This document shows positions 43,983 to 52,524 of a stretch of DNA of 52,524 bases, in pieces (position 1 is the stretch's first letter; each line of letters opens with the position of its first letter). The position numbers were made by a program, and so were the translations under genes. The notes beneath the pieces were generated by a model, which made no database searches, was not told the origin of the DNA, and saw only the letters and a list, made by a program, of their open reading frames with translations. The stretch lies in assembly GCA_902793335.1 (NCBI GenBank), contig CADBCZ010000017.1, forward strand, positions 1-52,524, given 5' to 3'. The DNA is from an uncultured Lachnospiraceae bacterium. Lineage in GTDB: Bacteria; Bacillota; Clostridia; Lachnospirales; Lachnospiraceae.

Positions 43983-44276
43983 TCAGGATTTCTTCATGCG
44001 ATCAAAAACAATCTGATATCCTTCTCCACCTCCGTAGTTAAGCGATCTGTTTACTCGTGAAATAGTTGCCGTTGAGGCTCCTGTCTCCTCCGCAACCTCA
44101 AGATATGTATGTCCTTCTGTAAGCATTTTAGCAACCTCAAACCGCTGTGCAAGCGTCAGCAACTCGTTAACTGTACATACATCCTCAAAAAATGCAAAAC
44201 ACTCTTCTTCATTTTCCAATGTCAATATTGCCTCAAACATTCCTTTTACCGCTTTGGTTCTTATATCTTTTCCCAT
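43983..44276 (-). CDS. YerC/YecD family TrpR-like DNA-binding protein
   Basis: A 97-aa helix-turn-helix protein of the TrpR superfamily. LTLAQRFEVAKMLTEGHTYLEVAEETGASTATISRVNRSL covers the DNA-binding helices; the N-terminal helices support dimerisation. Ligand and targets are unknown. In Bacillus its homolog sits near pcrA, and pcrA is also close here, though the DUF1836 gene lies between them. Confidence 0.9.
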   Translation of the reverse strand: MGKDIRTKAVKGMFEAILTLENEEECFAFFEDVCTVNELLTLAQRFEVAKMLTEGHTYLEVAEETGASTATISRVNRSLNYGGGEGYQIVFDRMKKS

Positions 44277-44343
44277 AATAAGTCATTCTCCATATAATCA
44301 TATAATACTATGACATGGGTAGCAGAATCAAATTCTACACCCA

Positions 44344-45801
44344 TTATAACTTTACATCTTCACAAATCCAGATAGATACCGTCTCCCTGTTCACATAGAA
44401 GTCACCGCAGCCGTCATCACCTATTTTGATGTTGTACTTTGCATTTCCCAGTGCATCCTTGAAGAATTTTCCTGCGAACTTATGTCCTACATACATATGC
44501 TTGCTTCCACCGGTACTATCAGACATGATAACTGCAAGACCTGAATCTTTATGTTCATCATCTCCCTCTCGTGTCCATCCGATAACGTTGTAATCATCAA
44601 AATAATCATGCTGATTACCATAAGCAAGGCGCTTTCTAATCTTCATCATCTTATTGAGCATTGTCTTCTTGGCACTTATCTTATCATGCGAAATTCCGTA
44701 GTAATCACCATAGAATACACAAGGATAACCATCCTGTCTTAACAATATAAGGGCATACGCATGTGCCTTAAACCAATCCTCAACAAAGGATTCAAGTGCC
44801 TGACCGGGTTGAGTATCGTGGTTATCTACAAATGTAACCGCATGCATAGGATGTCTTGATACCAAAGTATCATTCAATATAGTTGCCATATTATAATCAC
44901 CATGAGCCTTAGATGCATCATGAAAATGAAGATGTAACGGTACATCAAAAAGTGACATCTCATAATTGACATTTTCAAGGTATCTGTCTAAATGATTAAC
45001 ATCCCAATGCCAGTACTCACCTACCGCAAACAGGTCTTTTCCAACAGTTTCACGCATCACAGGCAACCAGTCTCTGTAAAAATAAAATCCTATATGCTTG
45101 ACCGCATCAAGTCTTAATCCATTAACGCCTGTCATCTGGAGATACCATTTTCCCCAGCGATATAACTCGTCTCTCACCTCAGGATTCTCGAAATCAATAT
45201 CTGCACCCATCAGATAATCATAGTTACCTTTCTCATCATCAACACAGTCTTCCCATGTCTTTCCCATAAAGCGATATATTGCATTCTTTGTCTTGTCCTG
45301 ATCCCAATCTATCCCATCAAAATGAGACCAATTCCATGTAAAATCAGAATATTTCCCCTTTCTTCCGGGGAATGTAAACTTAGTCCAGCCAAGTATCGTC
45401 TTCTCATCACCAACCATCTGATTTCGACTATTTTCATTAAATTCCTCAGCCTGAATAAGCTCTGTCTCATCAGCGCCCATTTTGTGATTTAAAACTACAT
45501 CTGCGTATATGTTCAATCCCTTTTTCTGTACAGAACGTATCATATCTATGTATTCCTTCTTTGTTCCGTACTTTGTAGGGATACTTCCTTTCTGTTTGAA
45601 CTCACCCAGATCGTAAAGATCGTAAACGCCATATCCAACATCCTTATCTCCGCCGGCTCCCTTATAGGCAGGAGGCATCCAGAGAGCAGTTACTCCAAGT
45701 GTTTTAAGCTTCGAAGCTTCTTCCATAGTCTGTTTCCAGAGACTGTGATCCTCCGGCAAATACCACTCGAAATATTGCATCATCAATCCGTTATTACCCA
45801 T
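44344..45801 (-). CDS. Cytoplasmic alpha-amylase (GH13)
   Basis: Degrades alpha-1,4-glucans such as glycogen or imported maltodextrin. The 485-aa protein has no signal peptide, opening MGNNGLMMQYFEWYLPEDHSLW as in cytosolic amylases. GH13 motifs are ADVVLNHK, GLRLDAVKH (nucleophile Asp), VGEYWHWD (acid/base Glu) and TFVDNHDT. The start follows GGGGAGGAATAGCG. It is a single gene with no linked transport genes, pointing to internal glycogen use, which is inference. Confidence 0.95.
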   Translation of the reverse strand: MGNNGLMMQYFEWYLPEDHSLWKQTMEEASKLKTLGVTALWMPPAYKGAGGDKDVGYGVYDLYDLGEFKQKGSIPTKYGTKKEYIDMIRSVQKKGLNIYADVVLNHKMGADETELIQAEEFNENSRNQMVGDEKTILGWTKFTFPGRKGKYSDFTWNWSHFDGIDWDQDKTKNAIYRFMGKTWEDCVDDEKGNYDYLMGADIDFENPEVRDELYRWGKWYLQMTGVNGLRLDAVKHIGFYFYRDWLPVMRETVGKDLFAVGEYWHWDVNHLDRYLENVNYEMSLFDVPLHLHFHDASKAHGDYNMATILNDTLVSRHPMHAVTFVDNHDTQPGQALESFVEDWFKAHAYALILLRQDGYPCVFYGDYYGISHDKISAKKTMLNKMMKIRKRLAYGNQHDYFDDYNVIGWTREGDDEHKDSGLAVIMSDSTGGSKHMYVGHKFAGKFFKDALGNAKYNIKIGDDGCGDFYVNRETVSIWICEDVKL

Positions 45802-46024
45802 ATACGCTATTCCTCCCCAATCGTCTTTATAATTAATAATTTATATAAATTCGTCCACAACAACTTTTCACAATGTGATGTGTTAAAGTATATCAAAATA
45901 TGTAAAAAACTTCAAGTGCCTACATAGATTCCAGACATAAGTAACAGCCATCCCGACTCTATAAATATATCAGGATGGCTATACCTTATATTTTATAAAA
46001 AAAATTTACCAAAACATATCAGTT

Positions 46025-46055
46025 GATTCAAGAACGACTGAAAGATTCTTGAATC
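46025..46055 (-). terminator. Terminator at the end of cotJC
   Basis: On the minus strand GATTCAAGAA / TTCTTGAATC form a 10-bp stem that overlaps the cotJC stop; a T8 run follows about 20 nt later. The spacing is not ideal. Confidence 0.5.
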
Positions 46056-46668
46056 ACAAGCAGGTTTCACCCTTATCAAAAGCAGGATTAAATGCATAAA
46101 AATTCTTCGAATCAAGATTATCCTGCATCATTCTGAGACTCTCGCCAAATCTCTGATAATGGACCATTTCTCTTGCTCTTAAAAACTTGATAGCCTCATA
46201 CACATCAGGATCATCCTTGCACATACGCAATATATTATCATAGGTTAAACGAGCTTTTTGTTCTGCTGCCAGATCTTCATGTAAATCCGCAATCGGATCA
46301 CCTGTCGACTGTATTGTTGCAGCATTAAAAGGCACTCCCGCTGCCGCCTGAGGATAAATTCCCGTAGTATGGTCTACATAGTACTGATAAAAACCTGATT
46401 TTTCAATTTCATCCATAGATAAATTTTTGGTGAGTTGAGTAATTATTGTAGACACCATCTCTTCATGTCCCAGTTCCTCTGTACCTATATCAGTCAAAAC
46501 CCCTGCTATCCTCTTATCCGGCATGGCATATCTCTGCGAAAGATACCTGGTTGCAGCACCTTTTTCACCATTAGGACCACCAAGCTGACTCATGATTGCA
46601 GTAGCCAAAGTCGCGTTAGTTGTCTTGATATTAACCGGAAATTCCAACATTTTAATATAAGTCCACAT
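46054..46668 (-). CDS. cotJC: Spore coat protein CotJC (manganese catalase family)
   Basis: A 204-aa protein of the ferritin-like manganese catalase family found in the spore coat of many Bacilli and Clostridia. Candidate metal ligands are Glu and His in GTEELGHEEMVS, in LAAEQKARLTYDN, and in RAREMVHYQRFGE. Its ATG overlaps the cotJB stop by one base. It is the last gene of cotJABC. Peroxide protection of the spore is a family-based inference. Confidence 0.95.
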   Translation of the reverse strand: MWTYIKMLEFPVNIKTTNATLATAIMSQLGGPNGEKGAATRYLSQRYAMPDKRIAGVLTDIGTEELGHEEMVSTIITQLTKNLSMDEIEKSGFYQYYVDHTTGIYPQAAAGVPFNAATIQSTGDPIADLHEDLAAEQKARLTYDNILRMCKDDPDVYEAIKFLRAREMVHYQRFGESLRMMQDNLDSKNFYAFNPAFDKGETCL

Positions 46669-46931
46669 TAACAGTCACATCCTTTCTGCCATGGCCATGG
46701 TGACTGCACATAGTCCCAGCTTCCATTGTTTTCAACATTATATATAGTTAACGGTTCAAATTTTCTTTCATATATAGCAACTGCCTGCTGTAACATACTG
46801 CTATAATCCTCATAAGCCGACAGCCCACAAGGACATTCCGGATGTGTATCAAGATACATAGCAAGCTCTATGACAATAAAATTTGTGCTCTGTATCAGTT
46901 TCATCAGATCTTCCCTGCACATGTTTTCCAT
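46668..46931 (-). CDS. cotJB: Spore coat protein CotJB
   Basis: An 87-aa coat protein, Cys-containing, with the family blocks LMKLIQSTNFIVIELAMYLDTHP and YERKFEPLTIY, ending WPWQKGCDC. ATG 46931 is one base after the cotJA stop and has GAGGTG ahead of it; the longer frame at 46949 would overlap cotJA. Middle gene of the operon. Confidence 0.93.
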   Translation of the reverse strand: MENMCREDLMKLIQSTNFIVIELAMYLDTHPECPCGLSAYEDYSSMLQQAVAIYERKFEPLTIYNVENNGSWDYVQSPWPWQKGCDC

Positions 46932-46932
46932 A

Positions 46933-47556
46933 TCAGCACCTCGTTCCACAGAATATATAATTTAAGTCTTTAAATATCGTTCCCTGCTTAAGTCCACATT
47001 CAGGTTCATACAGGTCTCCCCACTGTTGCCATGGCACAAATGCCATAACAGGTGGAAATGCATCTCCAAGTCTATCCATGGGATCATTCATGTGACATCC
47101 TGACATAGTCTGACCCTCACAGCCTATTATCATACTTCTCCCCTGCGCATCCTGTATCATACGGTTTTTGCAATTCCACTCGGAATGAAGTTCGCTATCA
47201 CTTCCCAAACTGTTTGATCTCATACCGTCAGACGGTCTCCACCCTTCCGGAAGTCTCCCATCGGGTCTCATACCGGGTCTTCCTCCACATGGTCTTGCAC
47301 CGCAAGGGCCTACAGGCTTTTTATTAGGTCTGAATCCAGGTCTCATATTCGGTCTCATATTCGGTCTCATTCCGGGATTCATTCCCGGTCTGTAATTGGG
47401 TCCAAAACCACAAGGTCTGTTATCGCACAAACCGCCCGGTCTCATACAGTCATTACACTGTTGCTCACATTTCATGCAACTGTCTGCTGTAAGCTTTTCA
47501 TTTGCTTCAGCCCGGACTTCTTCATCAAAAGGATTAACATCGCTATTTGTTTCCAC
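46933..47556 (-). CDS. cotJA: CotJA-type coat protein with long low-complexity N-terminus
   Basis: The C-terminal ~60 residues (GDAFPPVMAFVPWQQWGDLYEP...GTIFKDLNYIF) are the CotJA domain. Ahead of it is an unusually long Met/Arg/Pro/Gly/Cys-rich part with tandem MRPNMRP- and MRPDG-like units (about 70-120) and a CMKCEQQCNDCM Cys cluster. Typical CotJA proteins are about 80-100 aa, so this one is roughly twice as long. GTG at 47556 follows AGGAG. A Cys-rich, disordered segment could form coat crosslinks, which is inference. First gene of cotJABC; sigma-E control is expected but no clear site was seen. Confidence 0.9.
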   Translation of the reverse strand: METNSDVNPFDEEVRAEANEKLTADSCMKCEQQCNDCMRPGGLCDNRPCGFGPNYRPGMNPGMRPNMRPNMRPGFRPNKKPVGPCGARPCGGRPGMRPDGRLPEGWRPSDGMRSNSLGSDSELHSEWNCKNRMIQDAQGRSMIIGCEGQTMSGCHMNDPMDRLGDAFPPVMAFVPWQQWGDLYEPECGLKQGTIFKDLNYIFCGTRC

Positions 47557-47593
47557 AAGTATTCTCCTAACTTTTATTTGTATAATACAAAAT

Positions 47594-47629
47594 ATGCCGA
47601 AGCTGTCATAATTGTTACAGCTTCGGCAT
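47594..47629 (-). terminator. Terminator of the DegV gene
   Basis: A perfect 13-bp stem (ATGCCGAAGCTGT / ACAGCTTCGGCAT) with a 10-nt loop is followed by ATTTTGTATT on the minus strand. It lies in the gap between the DegV and cotJA genes. Confidence 0.9.
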
Positions 47630-47667
47630 ATAATGAATAATTATTTTCAATTAGAAAAAGTTTGCAA

Positions 47668-48528
47668 TCAATCCTTAACATAAAGTACTGCAAGCATACC
47701 CGGACCCGTATGTGTTCCAATCACCGGACCTATCTTTGTTATACGAATATTCTCTGCATTTGTCTGAGCCTCTATCTTTTCCTTAAGAGCTAACGCTCTG
47801 TCCTCGCAGTCACCATGTGCTATAAAAACAGTGTGATCTTTTTCCGAAAGTTCCTCATTTATCTTATTAATCATATATTCTTCGCTCTTCTTATTACCGC
47901 GAACTTTAGCAGCAGCATATAATTTGCCCTGTTCATCAACACTTAATATAGGTTTGATCTTCAAAGCGCTTCCAACCATCGCCTCAGCAATTGAAAGACG
48001 TCCTCCCCTTTGCAGGTAAAACAGGTCATCAACAGTAAACCAATGCACTATCTTCCGCTGAATTGCTACAGCCCAGTCATATAGCTCATCAATTGTATAT
48101 CCCTCCTGCATCTTCTGTCCAACAAGATTCATGCAATAACCAAGTCCCGCTGACGCACAAAATGATTCAACTATCATAATCTTTCTGTCTGGATAATCAT
48201 CTAAAAGCATATTTTTTGCTATATTTGCCGACTGAAATGTACCTGAAAGACCTGATGTAAGACCAATATAAATAATATCTTCACCCTTCTCAAGTATAGG
48301 GGTAAAATGATCAATATAAAGGCTTGGATTAATCTGTGATGTGCTTGACTGCTTTCCTTCTCTTAATGCCTTATAAAAATCGGCGATAGTAAGATTGTTT
48401 TCCGTCGGTTCATAATCATACTCTTTGCCATCCAATACTATGGTCATTGGAATTATATACATATTATACTTATCTATAAGATCAACCGGTAAATCCAGAG
48501 TTGCATCACTTACTAAACGATAACTCAT
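47668..48528 (-). CDS. DegV family fatty-acid-binding protein
   Basis: DegV proteins bind fatty acids and feed them to the FakA kinase in Gram-positives. The 286-aa protein starts RLVSDATLDLPVDLIDKY and has the ligand-pocket TSQINPSLY, IYIGLTSGLSGTFQSA and FFTVDDLFYLQRGGRLS. AAGGAGAG precedes the ATG. It follows the hybrid kinase gene by 87 bp in the same direction and ends at a strong terminator. Confidence 0.93.
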   Translation of the reverse strand: MSYRLVSDATLDLPVDLIDKYNMYIIPMTIVLDGKEYDYEPTENNLTIADFYKALREGKQSSTSQINPSLYIDHFTPILEKGEDIIYIGLTSGLSGTFQSANIAKNMLLDDYPDRKIMIVESFCASAGLGYCMNLVGQKMQEGYTIDELYDWAVAIQRKIVHWFTVDDLFYLQRGGRLSIAEAMVGSALKIKPILSVDEQGKLYAAAKVRGNKKSEEYMINKINEELSEKDHTVFIAHGDCEDRALALKEKIEAQTNAENIRITKIGPVIGTHTGPGMLAVLYVKD

Positions 48529-48615
48529 ATTATCTCTCCTTAATAATTATTCCGAAGTATTTTACAACAAAATCCCGTCATTTGTCCAGTACAACTTATC
48601 AACTGCAATACAACG

Positions 48616-51030
48616 TCATTTATCGGTTGAAATAAGCTTATTTAATACTTTGTACAGTTTCTCGACGTCAACAGGCTTATTGAGATGAGCCTGCATTCCC
48701 GCCTTGAGTGATTCTTCAATATCCTTATCAGTGGTATCTTCCATAAGTCCGATTATTGGTATTACCTCACCATCCTCCTTACCTGAAATACGGATACATT
48801 TTGCAGCCTCACGTCCATCCATATAAGGCATGTGAACATCCATTAAAACAGCGTCATAATTAAATGCCGGCTTAGAAACAAACTGGATTACGGCCTTTCT
48901 GCCATTTTCCACAGTATCAACCTCAAAACCAACAACCTCCAAAACTGCTTTTATTGCATCTCTGGACATTTCGCTATCCTCAGCAAGCAGCAACTTACTT
49001 CCCGTAAAGTCACCTGCAGCAGGAGATTTATTTTTCTTCTTGTTTATAGGCTTGTCATCTTCTTCCTGCATTTCAAATGGAATATTAAATGATAAATGTG
49101 TACCCAAAGAATCTACACTAACACCTATCTGTCCACCCATAAGCTGGATGATCCTTGCGGCAAGTGAAAGATCAAAATGCTCGGCATCAACAGACTGACA
49201 ATCGTTACTATCGTTAATTCCAAAAATACTCTCCTTGATCATATCCGATAAACTGTTACCGGTATCATCAAGCATAAATCTTATGTATACCTTTTTTTTG
49301 TCAACGGCAACCTGTTTTGCTGTCAGCTTAATTTCTCCCGAAATCGGAGTATATATAATTGCATTATTGATCAGTGTAACTATCGCCTGCTGAAGTCTTA
49401 TAGGATCGCCCAGCAATTGATCATACTGACAGGTACACTTGACCTTGAAATTAACACTTTTTTTCTCTATGCGCTCGCGAACCGCAATATCAATTTTATT
49501 AAGGAAATTCTTTAGTCTAAATGGTGCTCTTGAAATTACAATTGCATCATTGTCAACCTTTACTGTCTCCAATAACGATTCCATTACCTGCATCATATGT
49601 TCGGCATATTTATCTATATTCGACAGACACTCTAACAACCTGTCTTCATTTTGATAAACCTGTCTTGCGACACTTGACATACTCATAATTCCGCTTATAG
49701 GATTACGTATTTCGTGAGAAATATTGGCAAGCACCTGACCCTTGAGCTCCGCAGAAGATTTGGCCGCCATCAACGACTCCCACATCTGCCTGCTCTCTTC
49801 TATCTGCTTGCTTCTTACCTGCTCTACATCCTGGAACAGAATGAACACCGTAACATCTTTATTGCTACTGTTGTCAAACAATATCTGTCCATTCATTATA
49901 TGATATGTGCCTTCATGTGTGCGGTAACGGAAATCTACTTCTTTTTTCACTTCACCACTGGCATACGCGTTTTGTAAAAAACTGATATCAAAATATTCCA
50001 AAAACTTCTGCTTATCATCTAAATGAACTTTAGACAACCATTTGAGCACAAAATCCATACTGTATGAATATTTATTATCAATCTCTCTGGAAAAAAGATT
50101 ATAGAAAATATCCTTTCTTATCTCAACTGCAATGATATCTTTGTACAAACTATGCATTGCAAAAACAAATTTTTTTCCGGTTGCAGTTCTTTTGTTGACA
50201 GACTGCATATTTTCCTGAATCTGAAATGTCATCATGTAGCCATTATGATTATCCATCATCTTGACTCTACAAGCACTTACCAAAAAAGACTGTTCCATAT
50301 ATGGCATATATAAATGCTCAACGTATTTTCCGTCCTGAGGAATCTTATTTAGAACGCAGTCCTCACACGGCGAATTATTCCCTTTAAATGCCTTATAACA
50401 ATACTCACCATTCCTGATTTTGGGATACTGTTCTTTTCCATAACTGTTGATAAACTGTAATCTGTATTCATCGTCCACCAGATACACTATGGTTTGTGTA
50501 AGATCATTTGCCGCCTTAAATAAATGATAATCACTCTGTCCGACTATCTCTTTATTGAGATGACGCAAAAAAACATCATTAATCAGTTTGAGAATGACAT
50601 GCAATTCTTTGAGTTCATCATCGGACAGGCTGGTAGCCTTATTCCATCCCATAACTATATAGCCTATAATATTACCATGATTGGTCATCTGATATTCAAC
50701 TACCGTTTTATATCCAAATTTTTTATAGATTACTTTTTCAGCCTGATGAAGTATCATTGTCTTCTTCGCAAAATACATGTCATCATCCTCGAAATGATAC
50801 TCTTCATCCATCATATTAATATATTTTTCAAAGTCTATTGTACGCTTGATTTCACCATTATCCCAATCAAAAATAACCTCCGGCTGCTGCAGATCACCCT
50901 CAAAGCGAACAATATACATACTGTCCAGATTAAGTTCATTGATAAGTCTCTCCATCGTTCGTTCAATTCCTTTAGAAATGCTTGAACTGTGCAACAGGTC
51001 CTCAATCACTTCCGCATCTAACAACCCCAT
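48616..51030 (-). CDS. Hybrid histidine kinase-response regulator with degraded ATP lid
   Basis: An 804-aa soluble signalling protein. The first ~150 residues look GAF-like. A PAS-like region at about 165-280 contains SPCEDC, and another sensory segment lies at about 290-420. A HisKA domain has NISHEIRNP (His near 437), a HATPase region has GDPIRLQQAIVTLINNA as the N-box, and a C-terminal receiver has Asp in VLMDVHMPYMDG (near 729). In the ATPase the usual DTGxGI and GxGLGL boxes are replaced by DTGNSL and HFDLSLA, so ATP binding may be weak or lost. No membrane segment is seen. Start: GAGGGAAG then ATG, 2 bp after the phosphatase stop. No output regulator is adjacent. Confidence 0.9.
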   Translation of the reverse strand: MGLLDAEVIEDLLHSSSISKGIERTMERLINELNLDSMYIVRFEGDLQQPEVIFDWDNGEIKRTIDFEKYINMMDEEYHFEDDDMYFAKKTMILHQAEKVIYKKFGYKTVVEYQMTNHGNIIGYIVMGWNKATSLSDDELKELHVILKLINDVFLRHLNKEIVGQSDYHLFKAANDLTQTIVYLVDDEYRLQFINSYGKEQYPKIRNGEYCYKAFKGNNSPCEDCVLNKIPQDGKYVEHLYMPYMEQSFLVSACRVKMMDNHNGYMMTFQIQENMQSVNKRTATGKKFVFAMHSLYKDIIAVEIRKDIFYNLFSREIDNKYSYSMDFVLKWLSKVHLDDKQKFLEYFDISFLQNAYASGEVKKEVDFRYRTHEGTYHIMNGQILFDNSSNKDVTVFILFQDVEQVRSKQIEESRQMWESLMAAKSSAELKGQVLANISHEIRNPISGIMSMSSVARQVYQNEDRLLECLSNIDKYAEHMMQVMESLLETVKVDNDAIVISRAPFRLKNFLNKIDIAVRERIEKKSVNFKVKCTCQYDQLLGDPIRLQQAIVTLINNAIIYTPISGEIKLTAKQVAVDKKKVYIRFMLDDTGNSLSDMIKESIFGINDSNDCQSVDAEHFDLSLAARIIQLMGGQIGVSVDSLGTHLSFNIPFEMQEEDDKPINKKKNKSPAAGDFTGSKLLLAEDSEMSRDAIKAVLEVVGFEVDTVENGRKAVIQFVSKPAFNYDAVLMDVHMPYMDGREAAKCIRISGKEDGEVIPIIGLMEDTTDKDIEESLKAGMQAHLNKPVDVEKLYKVLNKLISTDK

Positions 51031-51032
51031 TA

Positions 51033-51680
51033 TTACTTCCCTCTTTCTTTATAAAACAACCGAGTTTCATCTATTACAGTATAGTCTTTTTTATCAAGAT
51101 TTACAACGATAACATTGCAGTTCTTCTGCAGTCCTCCGGACCAGAATTGATCGATTCCATGCTGTTTAACATAGCACATTATAGCCTTATTCATGGCACC
51201 ATGTGCAACTATCATCACACGTTCCGGGGCAGGTTTTCCGCCAATACTGTCAGCAGTAGCCAATGGCTCAATAACCTCCTGCATAAAGTTCTTTGCCCTC
51301 TCGCATAAATGTTTGAATGTCTCTCCCTCTTCCGGCGCAACATATTTCTCCGGCGACTCAAAAAAATAATGAAAGGGGTCATTTTCATCTTCCAATAACT
51401 TAGAAAAATCGCGTCCCTCATATATTCCAAAACATAATTCCATTAATCTGTCATCCCGGATGATAGGTATGTTTCTATGTCCCCTGATAAGACATGCCGT
51501 CTCATAAGCTCTTATAAGCGGAGAGCTGTAAATAATATCAAAATGCGTATCCTCCAGGTTTCTACCAGTCTCCCCTGCCAATTCTCTGCCTTTTTCATTT
51601 AGTTCAATATCTGTTCTTCCCTGAAGACGTTTGCATGCATTCCAGACAGTTTGTCCATGTCTTACTATATATATCTCCAC
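51033..51680 (-). CDS. Histidine phosphatase family protein (phosphoglycerate-mutase-like)
   Basis: A 215-aa acid-phosphatase-type enzyme with the catalytic VRHGQTVWN near residue 6, RTDIELNEKG, a second Arg in SSPLIRAYETA, and VAHGAMNKA for the second His. It is related to GpmB/CobC enzymes, but the substrate cannot be read from sequence. The start is GTG with GAGGAAAG upstream. It ends two bases before the hybrid kinase, so the genes are translationally coupled. Confidence 0.9.
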   Translation of the reverse strand: MEIYIVRHGQTVWNACKRLQGRTDIELNEKGRELAGETGRNLEDTHFDIIYSSPLIRAYETACLIRGHRNIPIIRDDRLMELCFGIYEGRDFSKLLEDENDPFHYFFESPEKYVAPEEGETFKHLCERAKNFMQEVIEPLATADSIGGKPAPERVMIVAHGAMNKAIMCYVKQHGIDQFWSGGLQKNCNVIVVNLDKKDYTVIDETRLFYKERGK

Positions 51681-51716
51681 ATTTCTTTCCTCGTTTCATC
51701 TATACTACTTTTTATT

Positions 51717-52394
51717 TTATACATTCTCAATCTGCCAGTCTATAGGCTCTAACCCATGCTCCTGCAAAAATTCATTCGCCATGCTGAAATGTTTACATCC
51801 AAAAAATCCCCTGTACGCAGATAAAGGACTTGGATGTGGTGCTTTTAAGATTAAGTGATTCGAATTATTAAGCTTCGCAGCTTTTTGCTGTGCAGGCTTT
51901 CCCCACAACAAAAATACTATAGGTCTGTCCTGCTCATTTAAAATATTGATTACAGCATCGGTAAACTGTTCCCAGCCAAGCCCCTGATGTGAAAATGCCT
52001 GATGAGCCCTTACCGTCAACACACTGTTGAGAAGCAGTACTCCCTGTTTTGCCCATTTTACCAGATAACCGTTGTTAGGAACATAACATCCCAAATCGTC
52101 ATTAAGCTCCTTATAAATGTTGACTAGTGATGGCGGAATATCCACCTGAGGTCTTACAGAAAAGCACAGTCCATGTGCCTGACCTTCGCCATGGTACGGG
52201 TCCTGACCGATTATAACACACTTAACCTCAGAAAGGGGAGTCAAATGAAATGCATTAAAAATTTCATCAGCAGGTGGGTAGATTGTTCTTCCATTTGCAT
52301 ATTCTTCATTTATCTTATTATATAAATCCCTATAATATGGTTTTTTATATTCAGGCTTTAGGGCATCGGCCCAGTCATTGGTAATTGGTGGCAT
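51717..52394 (-). CDS. ung: Uracil-DNA glycosylase
   Basis: Removes uracil from DNA in base-excision repair. The 225-aa family-1 enzyme has the water-activating GQDPYHGEGQAHGL (near 65), LLNSVLTVRAHQ, the uracil-pocket Asn-containing stretch, and HPSPLSAYRGFFGCKHF at the C-terminal active-site loop. GAAGGAGAAAATATT precedes the ATG. It is the first gene of a run with the phosphatase, kinase and DegV genes, although the link may be only positional. Confidence 0.97.
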   Translation of the reverse strand: MPPITNDWADALKPEYKKPYYRDLYNKINEEYANGRTIYPPADEIFNAFHLTPLSEVKCVIIGQDPYHGEGQAHGLCFSVRPQVDIPPSLVNIYKELNDDLGCYVPNNGYLVKWAKQGVLLLNSVLTVRAHQAFSHQGLGWEQFTDAVINILNEQDRPIVFLLWGKPAQQKAAKLNNSNHLILKAPHPSPLSAYRGFFGCKHFSMANEFLQEHGLEPIDWQIENV

Positions 52395-52524
52395 AATATT
52401 TTCTCCTTCATTATTTTATAAATTGGGGTTTGTAGGGATGTTTTATTTTCTTTTACGAACGCCGTATTACGATATATTATGGTATATTTTTATGTCTTGA
52501 TTGTCCATGGATAAGAGTTTCTAA

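Noticed and set aside
45802-46024. AGCCATCC / GGATGGCT hairpin near 45945-45981
   Set aside because: The stem is real but no U-tract follows on the minus strand and the loop is long; not enough to call a terminator or RNA.

Overview
The window is 52.5 kb of an AT-rich (by eye about 37-40% GC) Firmicutes chromosome. It is most likely from an anaerobic gut or rumen Clostridia of the Lachnospiraceae type. The reasons are the macromolecular-synthesis operon (dgt-like, dnaG, rpoD, trmK, nif3-like), a cotJABC spore-coat operon, a DUF1836 gene, secreted proteins with 20-residue aromatic wall-binding repeats, a preQ1-I-like riboswitch, and tRNA genes without an encoded CCA. The species is not identified. 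Almost every gene is on the minus strand; the exceptions are rnpB and the DUF1836 gene.

Layout: 1-493 is gene-free and holds an inverted repeat, followed by leuS (494-2923). A second, structured inverted repeat lies upstream of leuS. The 3.4-9.1 kb region encodes three exported proteins: an L,D-transpeptidase with wall-binding repeats, a GH5 endoglucanase, and a large transglutaminase-like protein with 15 wall-binding repeats. A 197-bp inverted repeat lies between the last two. From 9.3 to 21.2 kb is an envelope region: an LCP-family ligase and glmS, then dagK-like, glmM, a polyprenyl-phosphate sugar transferase, a two-domain CDP-polyol phosphotransferase, tarI-like, tarJ-like and a GT2 glycosyltransferase. 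Together these fit synthesis and attachment of a teichoic-acid-like glycopolymer, with GlmS and GlmM supplying glucosamine precursors.

From 21.3 to 23.9 kb is a preQ0 operon (queD-queE-folE-queC) behind a preQ1-I-like riboswitch and terminator. Then come thrC, a 3D-domain wall protein that may have a leaderless mRNA, a protein of unknown function, and an AP2/HNH-like protein divergent from rnpB. From 28.7 to 36.0 kb are a TGS-domain nucleoside kinase and the replication/transcription operon. A BlaI-type repressor with an unusual M56-M23 sensor/peptidase fusion follows (36.2-38.2 kb). Next are a GC-rich, hairpin-dense repeat block (38.2-38.6 kb) and a cluster of seven tRNA genes.

The last part carries a GT2 membrane glycosyltransferase, a small Asp-rich membrane protein, pcrA divergent from the DUF1836 gene, a YerC/TrpR-like regulator, a cytoplasmic alpha-amylase, cotJABC, a DegV protein, and an ung / histidine phosphatase / hybrid histidine kinase group. 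No CRISPR array, prophage or intact insertion sequence is visible. The most unusual content is the repeat block beside the tRNA cluster, three large non-homologous inverted repeats, a near-duplicate pair of terminators, and the M56-M23 fusion with its palindromic operator.
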